The notes beneath the pieces were generated by a model. The model was not told the origin of the DNA. It worked only from the letters and a program-made list of their open reading frames with translations, and did no database searches. From Pantoea alhagi (GTDB lineage: Bacteria > Pseudomonadota > Gammaproteobacteria > Enterobacterales > Enterobacteriaceae): 64,000 bases of DNA. Within the stretch, counting starts at the first letter, position 1; each line of letters begins with the position of its first letter. A program made the translations under genes and the position numbers. The stretch spans positions 1,488,001 through 1,552,000 of the forward strand of contig NZ_CP019706.1 of the NCBI RefSeq assembly GCF_002101395.1, in the 5' to 3' direction. Below, one piece after another: positions 7,921 to 15,922 of this stretch.

Positions 7921-9021
7921 ATGGGAGCGAGTCTGCCAGGGAACCGCCTTATCTGCCTGTCACGGGATACCCTTGCCCCTGAATCATTTGAACGGATTAT
8001 CAGCCCTCTTGCGGCATGGAAACACATCGAACAGGACTACCGGTTTGATGACAGCTGGAACAATTCACTCTACATCGTCAATATCTTCCCAAAATTCGCC
8101 CATCCGCTTGCCGCAACGCTTCCCGAATACGGAAGGCGTTCAAAGGAACAGCTGAAAGCCCTGACGGAGCGTGGTGAGGTTGTCTGCCTGAATGATGTCT
8201 CTGTGCTGCCTGCCGGTTTGTTTTACATCGACGATAACGGCATGCTGATTTGCCGGGATAAGACGCTGTTCAGATTTGACGGGGCAAACCGCATCATCGC
8301 CGCGTTCAATCTTGCGGTGAGTAAGCGCGACTACCATCATTCTGGTGGAAAACCCGCTCCCACCTCTTCAAGGCAGCTCAGGGAAGGAAGCCAGCCGGCT
8401 GTTTACGAAACCCTTAACAGTAAAAACGTCGGTCGGTTGCTTGCCGCAGGCGGTATCTACAATGGCAACGTAGAAGGGTTCCGTAAAACGGCTGAACAGC
8501 TTGGTGGGGATGCGCCTGCGGGCTATAATCAGGTGCTGAATGAAACCACCAGAGGCGTGGCCATTGCCGGGGCATCCATTGCCGTCGGTCTGGGGATAAG
8601 GCGACTAAACACCGCCCGGGAGCTGGAGGCATTATCAGGGCAGCAAAAGATAAATCAGCCCGGGGCAGTTTCAGGTTCAGAAAGACGTACTGATGTTAGC
8701 GATCTGCCAGGTCTGACATCACGAAATTCTGCATTCAGAGCTGCAAAAGACCAGGCCGGTATTCCTAAAAGCAGCCAATTCACAACACACAAATATGTTT
8801 ATGATAGTGATTTTGAAAACAGGACTGTTTATGAGTTTGATGTAAACGGAAGAAAAAAATATGTCATCCTCCACGAAGAAGACAAATATGGCCGAGGTCC
8901 ACACTTCCATGCAGCTGATGATCTAAGAAACAATCCAATGGAAAAGGGTAAATATAATCAATATTCCGGCCACCATCCGGAAGATATGAATGGATTTAAT
9001 GTTACAGATAAGAGAAAATGA
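7921..9021 (+). CDS. Polymorphic-toxin-like protein with nuclease-like C-terminal domain
   Basis: A 366-residue protein without signal peptide. Residues 1-140 form an N-terminal region I do not recognise. Residues about 195-250 form a linker with a small hydrophobic stretch (GVAIAGASIAVGLGIRRL) that is duplicated at 9516. The last ~100 residues differ in base composition (AT-rich) and begin NSAFRAAKDQAGIPKSSQF; they contain VILHEEDKYGRGPHFHAADD followed by GKYNQYSGHHPED. The RxAK-AGIP opening and the GPHFH motif resemble toxin domains of the HNH/endonuclease VII type found at the ends of bacterial polymorphic toxins; assignment is by motif memory only. The start is ATG 7921, 8 bases after AGGA 7909-7912; ATG 7912 in frame has no spacer. 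The stop overlaps the next gene (ATGA), as expected for a toxin-immunity pair. Confidence 0.65.
   Translation: MGASLPGNRLICLSRDTLAPESFERIISPLAAWKHIEQDYRFDDSWNNSLYIVNIFPKFAHPLAATLPEYGRRSKEQLKALTERGEVVCLNDVSVLPAGLFYIDDNGMLICRDKTLFRFDGANRIIAAFNLAVSKRDYHHSGGKPAPTSSRQLREGSQPAVYETLNSKNVGRLLAAGGIYNGNVEGFRKTAEQLGGDAPAGYNQVLNETTRGVAIAGASIAVGLGIRRLNTARELEALSGQQKINQPGAVSGSERRTDVSDLPGLTSRNSAFRAAKDQAGIPKSSQFTTHKYVYDSDFENRTVYEFDVNGRKKYVILHEEDKYGRGPHFHAADDLRNNPMEKGKYNQYSGHHPEDMNGFNVTDKRK
8548..8676 (+). repeat. Linker segment of toxin gene, duplicated downstream at 9516-9644
   Basis: This 129-base stretch inside the toxin gene (encoding TRGVAIAGASIAVG and on to QPGAVSG) recurs at 9516-9644 with about five substitutions and no gaps. 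It ends just before the variable toxin domain starts, so it is positioned as a recombination handle. Confidence 0.92.
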
Positions 9022-9476
9022 TCATGGAAAAAGAACCATCCAGAATAGAAACCCTAAAGGAAAAGGTTGAACAAAGAAGAATTGCTATAGATATTTTCGG
9101 AGAAAAAGCGGGGGAGGTTATTTTCCTCGATAGTATTACATCTAAAACAAAGCTCCTAAAATCCGACGAGATGGCATACAAAAATATAAAAATGAAGTTT
9201 AAAAGAGATAATAATGAATTAGATGAAGCTCGCCGAAAATTTGATTTAATGGTGTATGATTTTTTAAACTCCCACCCTTATGAAATTTCCTTTTTTGTTT
9301 TTGGTAAAAACGCATATGAATTAACAGTTCCAGCCTCGCTTTTTTTAAATTTCTATGGAAGTATAAAAAAGACAATAAATCAGAATGATATTATAATACA
9401 TACTAAATGTTTAAGCTCTGGCTTATGCTTGCTTTTCGATGAACATTACATTTCTATATCGCAATGGCATAAATAA
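9018..9476 (+). CDS. Probable immunity protein for the upstream toxin
   Basis: A 152-residue (or 150 if the second ATG at 9024 is used) cytoplasmic-looking, Lys/Glu-rich protein whose gene is much more AT-rich than the chromosome around it. No family is recognised. The reasons for calling it immunity are its position and coupling: its ATG overlaps the TGA of the toxin gene (ATGA at 9018-9021), and a small acidic or charged AT-rich gene directly after a polymorphic toxin is the usual arrangement. The sequence runs from MEKEPSRIETLKEKVEQRR to HYISISQWHK with no membrane segment. Its binding to the toxin domain is inference. Confidence 0.55.
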   Translation: MIMEKEPSRIETLKEKVEQRRIAIDIFGEKAGEVIFLDSITSKTKLLKSDEMAYKNIKMKFKRDNNELDEARRKFDLMVYDFLNSHPYEISFFVFGKNAYELTVPASLFLNFYGSIKKTINQNDIIIHTKCLSSGLCLLFDEHYISISQWHK

Positions 9477-9515
9477 AAACAGGCGCCCATTATTGAATTA
9501 ACCCGCGAGCGGCTG

Positions 9516-9671
9516 ACCAGAGGCGTGGCCATTGCCGGGGCATCCATTGCCGCCGGTCTGGGGATAAGGCGACTAAACACCGCCCGGGAGCTGGAGGCAT
9601 TATTAGGGCAGCAAAAAGTAAACCAGCCCGGGGCAGTTTCAGGTAGAACGAACGAGTTATCTCAACTATAA
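9516..9671 (+). pseudogene. Orphan toxin-gene fragment (linker copy with lost toxin tail)
   Basis: The first 129 bases repeat the toxin linker of 8548-8676. In frame it reads TRGVAIAGASIAAGLGIRRL through QQKVNQPGAVSG, then only RTNELSQL and a TAA stop at 9669-9671. There is no start codon or ribosome-binding site for it. This looks like the conserved left end of an alternative toxin tail whose toxin domain has been deleted; such orphan tails with matching linker sequence are known from Rhs and CDI loci and allow tail exchange by homologous recombination. Confidence 0.65.
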
Positions 9672-9672
9672 C

Positions 9673-10014
9673 GTGAGGGACTTTTCTTCTTCAGCAATTG
9701 AAACAGGAAATGTCTGGACAATTGATATTCCGCGAGGGGTTAGCAAACCTAATGCCCCAGTGGAAATTTATTTGTTTTTTGATGTGGTAAAAGAGTTATT
9801 GGATAATCAGAGCGTTCGTTTTTGCAGCCCACAAGATCCGCCAGGTAAAGATGAACCATATTGGAATGTGGATAGCGAGACAATCATTAGTTATTTGAAG
9901 GCAAATTGGCCTCAGGGTGTAACGGATGAGAATGATGAGGAGTTAAATAATTATTTTTACTTTATTCCCGCCATATTATGGTCTGATGGTACTGGTCATT
10001 ATATTGGCTCATAA
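9673..10014 (+). CDS. Small AT-rich gene, possible orphan immunity gene
   Basis: An open frame of 113 codons from GTG 9673 reading VRDFSSSAIETGNVWTIDIP to FIPAILWSDGTGHYIGS. The frame is also open upstream of 9673 across the linker copy, no ATG is available at its start, and no convincing ribosome-binding site is visible, so the start is uncertain and it may be silent. It is AT-rich and acidic (TDENDEELNNY) like many immunity proteins. I do not recognise the family. It follows a toxin-linker copy, so the natural reading is the immunity gene left from a second toxin module. Confidence 0.45.
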   Translation: MRDFSSSAIETGNVWTIDIPRGVSKPNAPVEIYLFFDVVKELLDNQSVRFCSPQDPPGKDEPYWNVDSETIISYLKANWPQGVTDENDEELNNYFYFIPAILWSDGTGHYIGS

Positions 10015-10026
10015 CAATAAAACCCC

Positions 10027-10182
10027 AGCGTTTTCATCCGTGAGGTAATGAAGGTGAACGTGCAGGTGCTGGATGAATAAACCGGCGCGTTCCACGTTGA
10101 CAGCTTCGATATGTACCACGCAAAGCAGCGTCCATTCCTCCTGTGCATTCATCAACCCCAAATCAGGTCGGCTATGAACGCT
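10027..10182 (+). pseudogene. Short decayed gene fragment with internal stop
   Basis: One frame reads SVFIREVMKVNVQVLDE, a TAA stop at 10078-10080, then TGAFHVDSFDMYHAKQRP and on to SAMN, where it enters the end of xylB. Protein-like composition continues across the stop, which suggests one decayed gene. The pattern (REV-x-V-x-VQV ... HVDSFDMYHA) may come from a phage or element replication protein, but I cannot name it with confidence. Confidence 0.3.
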
Positions 10183-11649
10183 TTACAGCGACTCGGTATC
10201 CATCAGCGGTGCCAGCTGCTGATAGATTCTGGCGAAATGCGCACGCCGCGCCTGATAACGTTGATGGCGTTGCGCATCGGGCTGATGACGCTGCGCTAAA
10301 GGCAGCGCAGGCAACAGCGCTTCCGGCGGTTGTTCGGGGCGCAGCGCCAGCTGCGCCAGGCGCGCAGCCCCCAGCGCCGGACCCACGTCGCCGCCCTGGC
10401 AATAATCCAGCGTCTGTCCGCAGATATCCGCCAGCATCTGTCGCCAGTAAGCGCTACGCGCGCCGCCACCGATCAGCATAATGCTGGATGGCCTGATGCC
10501 GCAGGCATGTACTGCATCCATCCCCTCCGCCAGCGCATAACCCACGCCTTCCAGCACCGCCTGCGCCAATTCCGGCCTGCCATGCTGATGGGTCATCCCA
10601 AAGAACACGCCTTTCGCCTGCGGATTATTATGCGGCGTGCGCTCGCCTGAAAGATAAGGCAGGAAAAACAGCGGCGGCACATCGGACCGCGCCCGTTCGG
10701 CTTCCGCCAGCAGTGCCGGCACATCGGCGCAGCCGGTCAGCGCGGCGGCCCAGTCCAGACAGGCGGCAGCGCTGAGCATCACTGACATTAAATGCCAACG
10801 ATCCGGCAGCGCATGGCAGAAGCTGTGTACCGCGCTTTCCGGATTCGCCAGAAAACCCTCGCTTACCACAAAGTAAACGCCGGAGGTGCCCAGCGACAGC
10901 ATGCCCTGCCCGGCGTTAATCATCCCGCTACCGATGGCGCCTGCGGCATTATCGCCGCCGCCCGCCACTACCGGTACGCTTTCCATTCCCCATTGCTGCG
11001 CCAGCTGCGAATGCAAATAGCCAGTGATCTGGTTGCCTTCAAACAACGTCGGCATTTGCGTCAGGGTCAGCCCGCAGGCGTTAAGCAGCGTTTCGCTCCA
11101 GCAGCGCTGCGCCACATCCAGCCACATGGTGCCTGCCGCATCGGACATATCGCTGGCGAAAACACCGGTCAGCCGCCAGCGCAGATAATCTTTCGGCAAC
11201 AGTACTTTAGCAATACGTGTAAAAATTTCCGGCTCATGCTGCTTTACCCACAGCAGTTTGGGCGCGGTAAAGCCCGGCATCATCAGGTTACCGGTGATCC
11301 TTCGCGCTTCAGGCAGCGCCTCTTCCAGTTGCTGACACTGTGCCAGGCTGCGGCCATCGTTCCATAAAATTGCCGGACGCAGCAGCTGATGCTGCGCATC
11401 CAGCAACGTCGCGCCATGCATCTGCCCGCTCAGGCCAATGGCCTGAGCCTGGCTCAGCGGGTGCTGCTGAGCCAGCGCCCGCATCGCCTTATCGGTCGCC
11501 TGCCACCAGCTATCGGCATCCTGCTCGCTCCACAGCGGCTGCGGACGAGAAACCGTTAGCTTTTCCGTCTGGCTTGCAACCACCTCACCCTCGTCGTTCA
11601 GCAATACGACCTTCACGCCGGAGGTGCCTAAATCGATGCCGATAACCAT
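10183..11649 (-). CDS. xylB: Xylulokinase
   Basis: XylB phosphorylates D-xylulose with ATP to xylulose 5-phosphate, the second intracellular step of xylose use. The 488-residue FGGY-family kinase (484 in E. coli) starts MVIGIDLGTSGVKVVLLNDE with the phosphate-1 motif DLGTSG, has SGQMHGATLLD, GNLMMPGFTAPKLLWV, and the second ATP-site segment MLSLGTSGVYF, and ends in LIGGGARSAYWRQMLADI before a short C-terminal tail. It lies 21 bases downstream of xylA in one operon. A GGGA ribosome-binding site precedes the ATG. Its 3' end touches the debris at 10027-10182, so the toxin island abuts this gene directly. Confidence 0.97.
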   Translation of the reverse strand: MVIGIDLGTSGVKVVLLNDEGEVVASQTEKLTVSRPQPLWSEQDADSWWQATDKAMRALAQQHPLSQAQAIGLSGQMHGATLLDAQHQLLRPAILWNDGRSLAQCQQLEEALPEARRITGNLMMPGFTAPKLLWVKQHEPEIFTRIAKVLLPKDYLRWRLTGVFASDMSDAAGTMWLDVAQRCWSETLLNACGLTLTQMPTLFEGNQITGYLHSQLAQQWGMESVPVVAGGGDNAAGAIGSGMINAGQGMLSLGTSGVYFVVSEGFLANPESAVHSFCHALPDRWHLMSVMLSAAACLDWAAALTGCADVPALLAEAERARSDVPPLFFLPYLSGERTPHNNPQAKGVFFGMTHQHGRPELAQAVLEGVGYALAEGMDAVHACGIRPSSIMLIGGGARSAYWRQMLADICGQTLDYCQGGDVGPALGAARLAQLALRPEQPPEALLPALPLAQRHQPDAQRHQRYQARRAHFARIYQQLAPLMDTESL

Positions 11650-11670
11650 GCTGCGATTCCCTTTGATTGA

Positions 11671-12990
11671 TTAACGATACAGCCAGCTGTTCACCAGGTT
11701 TTCCAGTTGCTCCTGGCGGCCACTCTGATGCTGTGGATTAAACTGATGCGCTAACGCATGCGAGGCCAGCGCCGCCAGCGACATTTCACCCTGCAAAATC
11801 TGCTGGCCCAGTTCGGCATTCCAGCCGCTGTAGCGCTGCGCGACACGGCGATCCAGTTCGCCCGCTTCAATCATGCGCACCGCCACTTTTAACGCCAGCG
11901 CCATGGTATCCATCGCACCAATATGACCATAAAAAAGATCGTACTTATCGGTGCTTTGACGCCGCACTTTGGCATCAAAGTTCAGCCCGCCGGTAGAGAA
12001 ACCGCCCGCCTTGATAATTTCATACATTACCAGCGCATTTTCTTCGACGCTGTTAGGGAACTGATCGGTATCCCAACCCAGCTGCGGATCGCCACGGTTG
12101 GCATCTACCGAACCGAAAATGCCCAGCGCAATCGCGGTAGCGATTTCATGATGAAAACTGTGCCCGGCCAGCGTGGCGTGGTTCGCTTCCACGTTGACTT
12201 TAATCTCTTTCTCCAGGCCAAACTGCTTCAGGAAACCATACACCGTGCCTACATCGTAGTCATACTGATGTTTGGTCGGCTCCTGCGGCTTCGGTTCGAT
12301 CAGCAGCGTGCCCTGGAAGCCAGTTTTATGCTTGTGCTCCACCACCATCTGCATAAAGCGGCCCAGCTGTTCGCGCTCCTGACGCAAATCAGTATTCAGC
12401 AGGGTTTCATAACCTTCGCGTCCGCCCCACAGCACATAGTTCTCTCCACCGAGCTGGTGCGTCGCCTGCATGGCGCTGCACACCTGGCTGGCGGCCCAGG
12501 CGAACACTTCCGGGTCAGGATTTGATGCGGCGCCCGCACCGTAGCGCGGATGGGTAAAGCAGTTGGCGGTGCCCCACAGCAGTTTAACGCCGGTTTGCTG
12601 CTGTTTTTCCTGTAGCACGTCGGTCATCAGCGCCAGATTATGCTGATAGCTTTTCAGTGAATCGCCTTCCGGCGAAACATCCACATCGTGAAAACAGTAA
12701 AAAGGGACATTCAGCTTATAGAAAAACTCAAAGGCGACCTCTGCCTTACGCTTCGCCATCTCCAGCGCATCGCCCGATTTTTGCCATGGGCGATCGAACG
12801 CGCCGACGCCGAACATATCTACGCCAGTCCAGCAGAAGGTGTGCCAGTAGCAGGCGGCAAAGCGCAGATGTTCTGCCATGGTTTTACCCAGCAGGATCTC
12901 CCCAGGGTTATAGTGACGAAACGCCAGCGGATCGCTGCTGTCCGGCCCCTGATAGCTAACGCGTTCAATCTGATCGAAATAAGCCTGCAT
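11671..12990 (-). CDS. xylA: Xylose isomerase
   Basis: XylA converts D-xylose to D-xylulose in the cytoplasm; it is a metal-dependent TIM-barrel homotetramer. The 439-residue product (440 in E. coli) begins MQAYFDQIERVSYQGPDSSD. Visible active-site segments are FYCFHDVDVSPEG with the catalytic His/Asp pair, LLIEPKPQEPTKHQYDYD with a metal-binding Glu, NVEANHATLAGHSFHHE, and GSVDANRGDPQLGWDTDQFP. The ATG at 12990 is preceded by AAGGAG. First gene of xylAB, divergent from xylFGH across a shared control region. Confidence 0.98.
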   Translation of the reverse strand: MQAYFDQIERVSYQGPDSSDPLAFRHYNPGEILLGKTMAEHLRFAACYWHTFCWTGVDMFGVGAFDRPWQKSGDALEMAKRKAEVAFEFFYKLNVPFYCFHDVDVSPEGDSLKSYQHNLALMTDVLQEKQQQTGVKLLWGTANCFTHPRYGAGAASNPDPEVFAWAASQVCSAMQATHQLGGENYVLWGGREGYETLLNTDLRQEREQLGRFMQMVVEHKHKTGFQGTLLIEPKPQEPTKHQYDYDVGTVYGFLKQFGLEKEIKVNVEANHATLAGHSFHHEIATAIALGIFGSVDANRGDPQLGWDTDQFPNSVEENALVMYEIIKAGGFSTGGLNFDAKVRRQSTDKYDLFYGHIGAMDTMALALKVAVRMIEAGELDRRVAQRYSGWNAELGQQILQGEMSLAALASHALAHQFNPQHQSGRQEQLENLVNSWLYR

Positions 12991-13351
12991 CGTTTACTCC
13001 TTAACAAGTTGACCGGAAATGGTCAGCGAAGATGGCTCTATTCTGGTAAGCGTCAGCGTCTCTCTCAATTACGTTATTTCACACCGCAATTAAGATAATT
13101 ATTAACTGTGCGTCACGTCGCAAAATAGGCGGGCTGCGGCGTTTATTCCGCACCAACGCGCAAAAAATAACGTTACTGAATCTCTTTTACGCTAAAACAT
13201 CGATCGCCATCATAAAACCAGCAATAAACCAAAAAACGTAATGCCGGGATAAAAATCTGTAATTGAAGAAAGCATGCGGTCAGGTCAAGAATCCAACAGC
13301 CTGTTCAGGAACCTTCTGATAAAAAACACCTCAACCTACAGGGTAATGATG
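12991..13351. promoter_or_regulatory. xylA-xylF divergent control region
   Basis: This 361-base gap separates xylAB from xylFGH. In E. coli the same interval carries two divergent promoters, XylR half-sites and a CRP site. Here the AT-rich blocks around 13090-13106 and 13180-13260 are the likely promoter and XylR positions; I cannot place exact XylR sites by eye. The frame of xylF is open back into it, to 13274, but that extension is not needed (see xylF). Confidence 0.7.
13107..13122. promoter_or_regulatory. Candidate CRP site between xylA and xylF
   Basis: TGTGC-GTCACG-TCGCA matches the CRP half-sites TGTGA and TCACA with two mismatches and the right 6-base spacing. It lies centrally between the divergent genes, as the CRP site does in E. 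coli. Catabolite control of xylose genes makes it plausible. Confidence 0.45.
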
Positions 13352-14344
13352 ATGAAAATGAAACTGACTTTACTGGCCGTTTGCGCCGCGCTGGCTCTGT
13401 TTAGCCACGCCGGCAACGCGAAAGAGGTCAAGATCGGCATGGCTATTGACGATCTGCGCCTTGAACGCTGGCAAAAAGATCGCGATATTTTCGTCAAAAA
13501 GGCTGAAGCGCTGGGTGCCAGCGTATTTGTCCAGTCGGCCAACGGCAACGAAGAAACCCAGATGGCGCAAATTGAAAATATGATTAATCGCGGCGTTGAT
13601 GTGCTGGTGATTATTCCTTACAACGGCCAGGTATTAAGCAATGTGATTGCCGAAGCGAAGCAGGAAGGCATTAAAGTACTGGCTTACGATCGCATGATTA
13701 ATAATGCCGATATCGATTTCTATATCTCTTTTGATAATGAAAAAGTAGGTGAACTTCAGGCGCAGAGTATTGTTAAGCAGGTGCCGCAGGGGAATTATTT
13801 CTTAATGGGCGGCTCGCCGGTGGATAATAATGCCCGTCTGTTCCGCGCAGGCCAAATGAAAGTGCTTAAGCCGCTGATTGATCAAGGCAAAATAAAAGTC
13901 GTCGGCGATCAGTGGGTGGACGCCTGGCTACCGGAAAATGCGCTGAAAATCATGGAGAACGCCCTGACCGCCAATAATAATCATATCGATGCAGTGGTTG
14001 CCTCTAATGACGCCACCGCTGGTGGCGCAATTCAGGCGCTTTCCGCGCAGGGGCTGGCGGGAAAAGTGGCTATTTCCGGTCAGGACGCGGACCTGGCGGC
14101 GATCAAGCGCATCGAGAACGGCACGCAAACCATGACGGTATATAAACCGATCAGCAAACTGGCTGATGAAGCGGCAAAAATCGCCGTTGAGCTGGGGAAT
14201 GATAAACAACCACAGTCCAACGCCACGCTCAATAACGGCAAGAAAGCGGTTCCCGCCAGGCTGTTAACGCCGATCTCTGTTGATAAAAGCAATATTGACA
14301 GCACCATCGTTGCTGACGGCTTCCATAAAAAGAGCGATCTCTGA
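13352..14344 (+). CDS. xylF: D-xylose-binding periplasmic protein XylF
   Basis: XylF captures D-xylose in the periplasm for the XylGH ABC transporter. From ATG 13352 the product is 330 residues, exactly as in E. coli. It begins with a signal peptide MKMKLTLLAVCAALALFSHA ending GNA before the mature start KEVKIGMAIDDLRLERWQKD. Sugar-binding-protein segments VQSANGNEETQMAQIENMIN, PYNGQVLSNV, AYDRMI, VASNDATAGG and SGQDADLAAI are all present. Several in-frame ATGs precede (13346, 13349); 13352 is chosen because AGGG 13340-13343 lies 8 bases upstream and the N-terminus aligns with E. coli. Codons further upstream to 13274 are open but not homologous. Confidence 0.96.
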   Translation: MKMKLTLLAVCAALALFSHAGNAKEVKIGMAIDDLRLERWQKDRDIFVKKAEALGASVFVQSANGNEETQMAQIENMINRGVDVLVIIPYNGQVLSNVIAEAKQEGIKVLAYDRMINNADIDFYISFDNEKVGELQAQSIVKQVPQGNYFLMGGSPVDNNARLFRAGQMKVLKPLIDQGKIKVVGDQWVDAWLPENALKIMENALTANNNHIDAVVASNDATAGGAIQALSAQGLAGKVAISGQDADLAAIKRIENGTQTMTVYKPISKLADEAAKIAVELGNDKQPQSNATLNNGKKAVPARLLTPISVDKSNIDSTIVADGFHKKSDL

Positions 14345-14351
14345 GTCCGCT

Positions 14352-14367
14352 GCCGCCGCACGGCGGC
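14352..14367 (+). other. Intercistronic hairpin between xylF and xylG
   Basis: GCCGCCG-CA-CGGCGGC forms a short GC-rich hairpin a few bases after the xylF stop and before the xylG ribosome-binding site, with no T tract. Hairpins here commonly protect the binding-protein message, giving more XylF than XylG/H; that effect is inferred. Confidence 0.5.
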
Positions 14368-14389
14368 TATTCCATTACTGGAGAACGTC

Positions 14390-15922
14390 ATGACCACGCT
14401 ACTGGAAATGAAAAACATTACCAAGCGCTTCGGTGCCGTAAAGGCCGTGGACGATATTTCTTTGCGCCTTGAGCCGGGCGAAGTGGTGTCGTTGTGTGGC
14501 GAAAACGGCTCCGGTAAATCGACGCTGATGAAGGTGCTGTGCGGCCTCTATCCGGCGGGCGACTACGAAGGGGAGATCCTGTTTTCTGGCGAACCGCTGC
14601 GCCCTGCCAATATTCGCGATACCGAGCGCAAGGGCATCGTGATTATTCATCAGGAGCTGGCGCTGGTCCGGCAGCTTACCGTGCTGGAAAACATCTTTCT
14701 CGGCAGTGAGATCGGCCGGGGCGGCGTGGTGGATGACGAAACCATGGCGCTACGCTGTCAGCGGCTGCTGAAGCAGGTAAAGCTGGATATCTCGCCGCAT
14801 ACGCGCGTCGGCGATTTAGGGATTGGTCAACAGCAGCTGGTGGAAATCGCCCGCGCGTTGAACAAACAGGTGCGCCTGCTGATTCTGGATGAGCCAACCT
14901 CTTCCCTTACTGAACAGGAGACCAGCGTACTGCTGGGGATCGTTAAGGATCTGCGCGATCACGGCATCGCCTGCGTTTATATCTCGCACAAGCTCAATGA
15001 GGTTAAGGCAATATCCGACACCATCTGCGTGATTCGCGACGGCAGGCATATCGCCACCTGTGCGGCAGAGGGCCTGAGCGAGGACGATATTATTACCATG
15101 ATGGTCGGGCGCGAGCTGACGGCGCTCTATCCACGTGAGCCGCATGAACAAGGCGAGGCGATCCTGCGCGTGGAAAATCTTACCGCCTGGCATCCGGTGA
15201 ACCGTCATCTGCGACGGGTAAATAATGTCTCCTTTACGCTGCGACGCGGGGAGATCCTCGGTATCGCCGGGCTGGTCGGAGCCGGACGCACCGAGACCGT
15301 TCAGTGCCTGACCGGTCTCTGGCCTGGGCGCTGGGAAGGTCAGATCACCATCAAACAACATCGGGTTAATCCGCGCGGTTGGGACTGCCAGCAGGCCATT
15401 CAGCACGGCATTGCCATGGTGCCGGAAGATCGTAAAAAAGATGGCATCGTGCCGCTGCTGGGCGTAGGGAAAAACATCACCCTGGCGGCGCTGGGGCAGT
15501 TCAGCAACGCATTCTCCGTTTTGGATGAGGCGCGCGAGCAGGTTGCTATTAATGCGTCTATTCGCCAACTGCGGGTGAAAACCTCTTCCGCAGAGCTGGC
15601 GGTAGGTCGCCTGAGCGGTGGCAATCAGCAGAAGGCGGTGATCGCGAAATGCCTGCTGCTTAATCCACAAATTTTGATCCTCGACGAACCCACGCGCGGC
15701 ATCGATATCGGTGCCCGCGTCGAAATTTACAAGCTGATCCATCAGCTGGTGCAACAGGGCATCGCCATTATTGTGATCTCATCCGAGCTGCCAGAAGTGC
15801 TGGGATTAAGCGATCGCGTACTGGTAATGCACGAAGGACAAATCAAAGCTGACTTGCCGAACCATAACCTGACGCAGGAACAGGTGATGGAAGCGGCCCT
15901 GCGGAGTGAACATTATGCTTAA
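14390..15922 (+). CDS. xylG: D-xylose ABC transporter ATP-binding protein XylG
   Basis: XylG powers xylose import. It is a 510-residue double-ATPase of the sugar ABC class (513 in E. coli). The N-terminal half has Walker A GENGSGKST (about residues 38-46), signature LGIGQQQL and Walker B LLILDEPTSSLT; the C-terminal half has the degenerate Walker A GLVGAGRTET, signature RLSGGNQQK and Walker B ILILDEPTRGID. MTTLLEMKNITKRFGAVKAV is the normal N-terminus, after a good GGAG site. It overlaps xylH. Confidence 0.97.
   Translation: MTTLLEMKNITKRFGAVKAVDDISLRLEPGEVVSLCGENGSGKSTLMKVLCGLYPAGDYEGEILFSGEPLRPANIRDTERKGIVIIHQELALVRQLTVLENIFLGSEIGRGGVVDDETMALRCQRLLKQVKLDISPHTRVGDLGIGQQQLVEIARALNKQVRLLILDEPTSSLTEQETSVLLGIVKDLRDHGIACVYISHKLNEVKAISDTICVIRDGRHIATCAAEGLSEDDIITMMVGRELTALYPREPHEQGEAILRVENLTAWHPVNRHLRRVNNVSFTLRRGEILGIAGLVGAGRTETVQCLTGLWPGRWEGQITIKQHRVNPRGWDCQQAIQHGIAMVPEDRKKDGIVPLLGVGKNITLAALGQFSNAFSVLDEAREQVAINASIRQLRVKTSSAELAVGRLSGGNQQKAVIAKCLLLNPQILILDEPTRGIDIGARVEIYKLIHQLVQQGIAIIVISSELPEVLGLSDRVLVMHEGQIKADLPNHNLTQEQVMEAALRSEHYA

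Noticed and set aside
7734..8027. Minus-strand open frame at the start of the toxin gene
   Set aside because: AT-rich leader plus antisense of the toxin 5' end; no ribosome-binding site and no similarity to known proteins.
14816..15754. 312-codon minus-strand open frame inside xylG
   Set aside because: Antisense shadow of the XylG ATPase; no family features.
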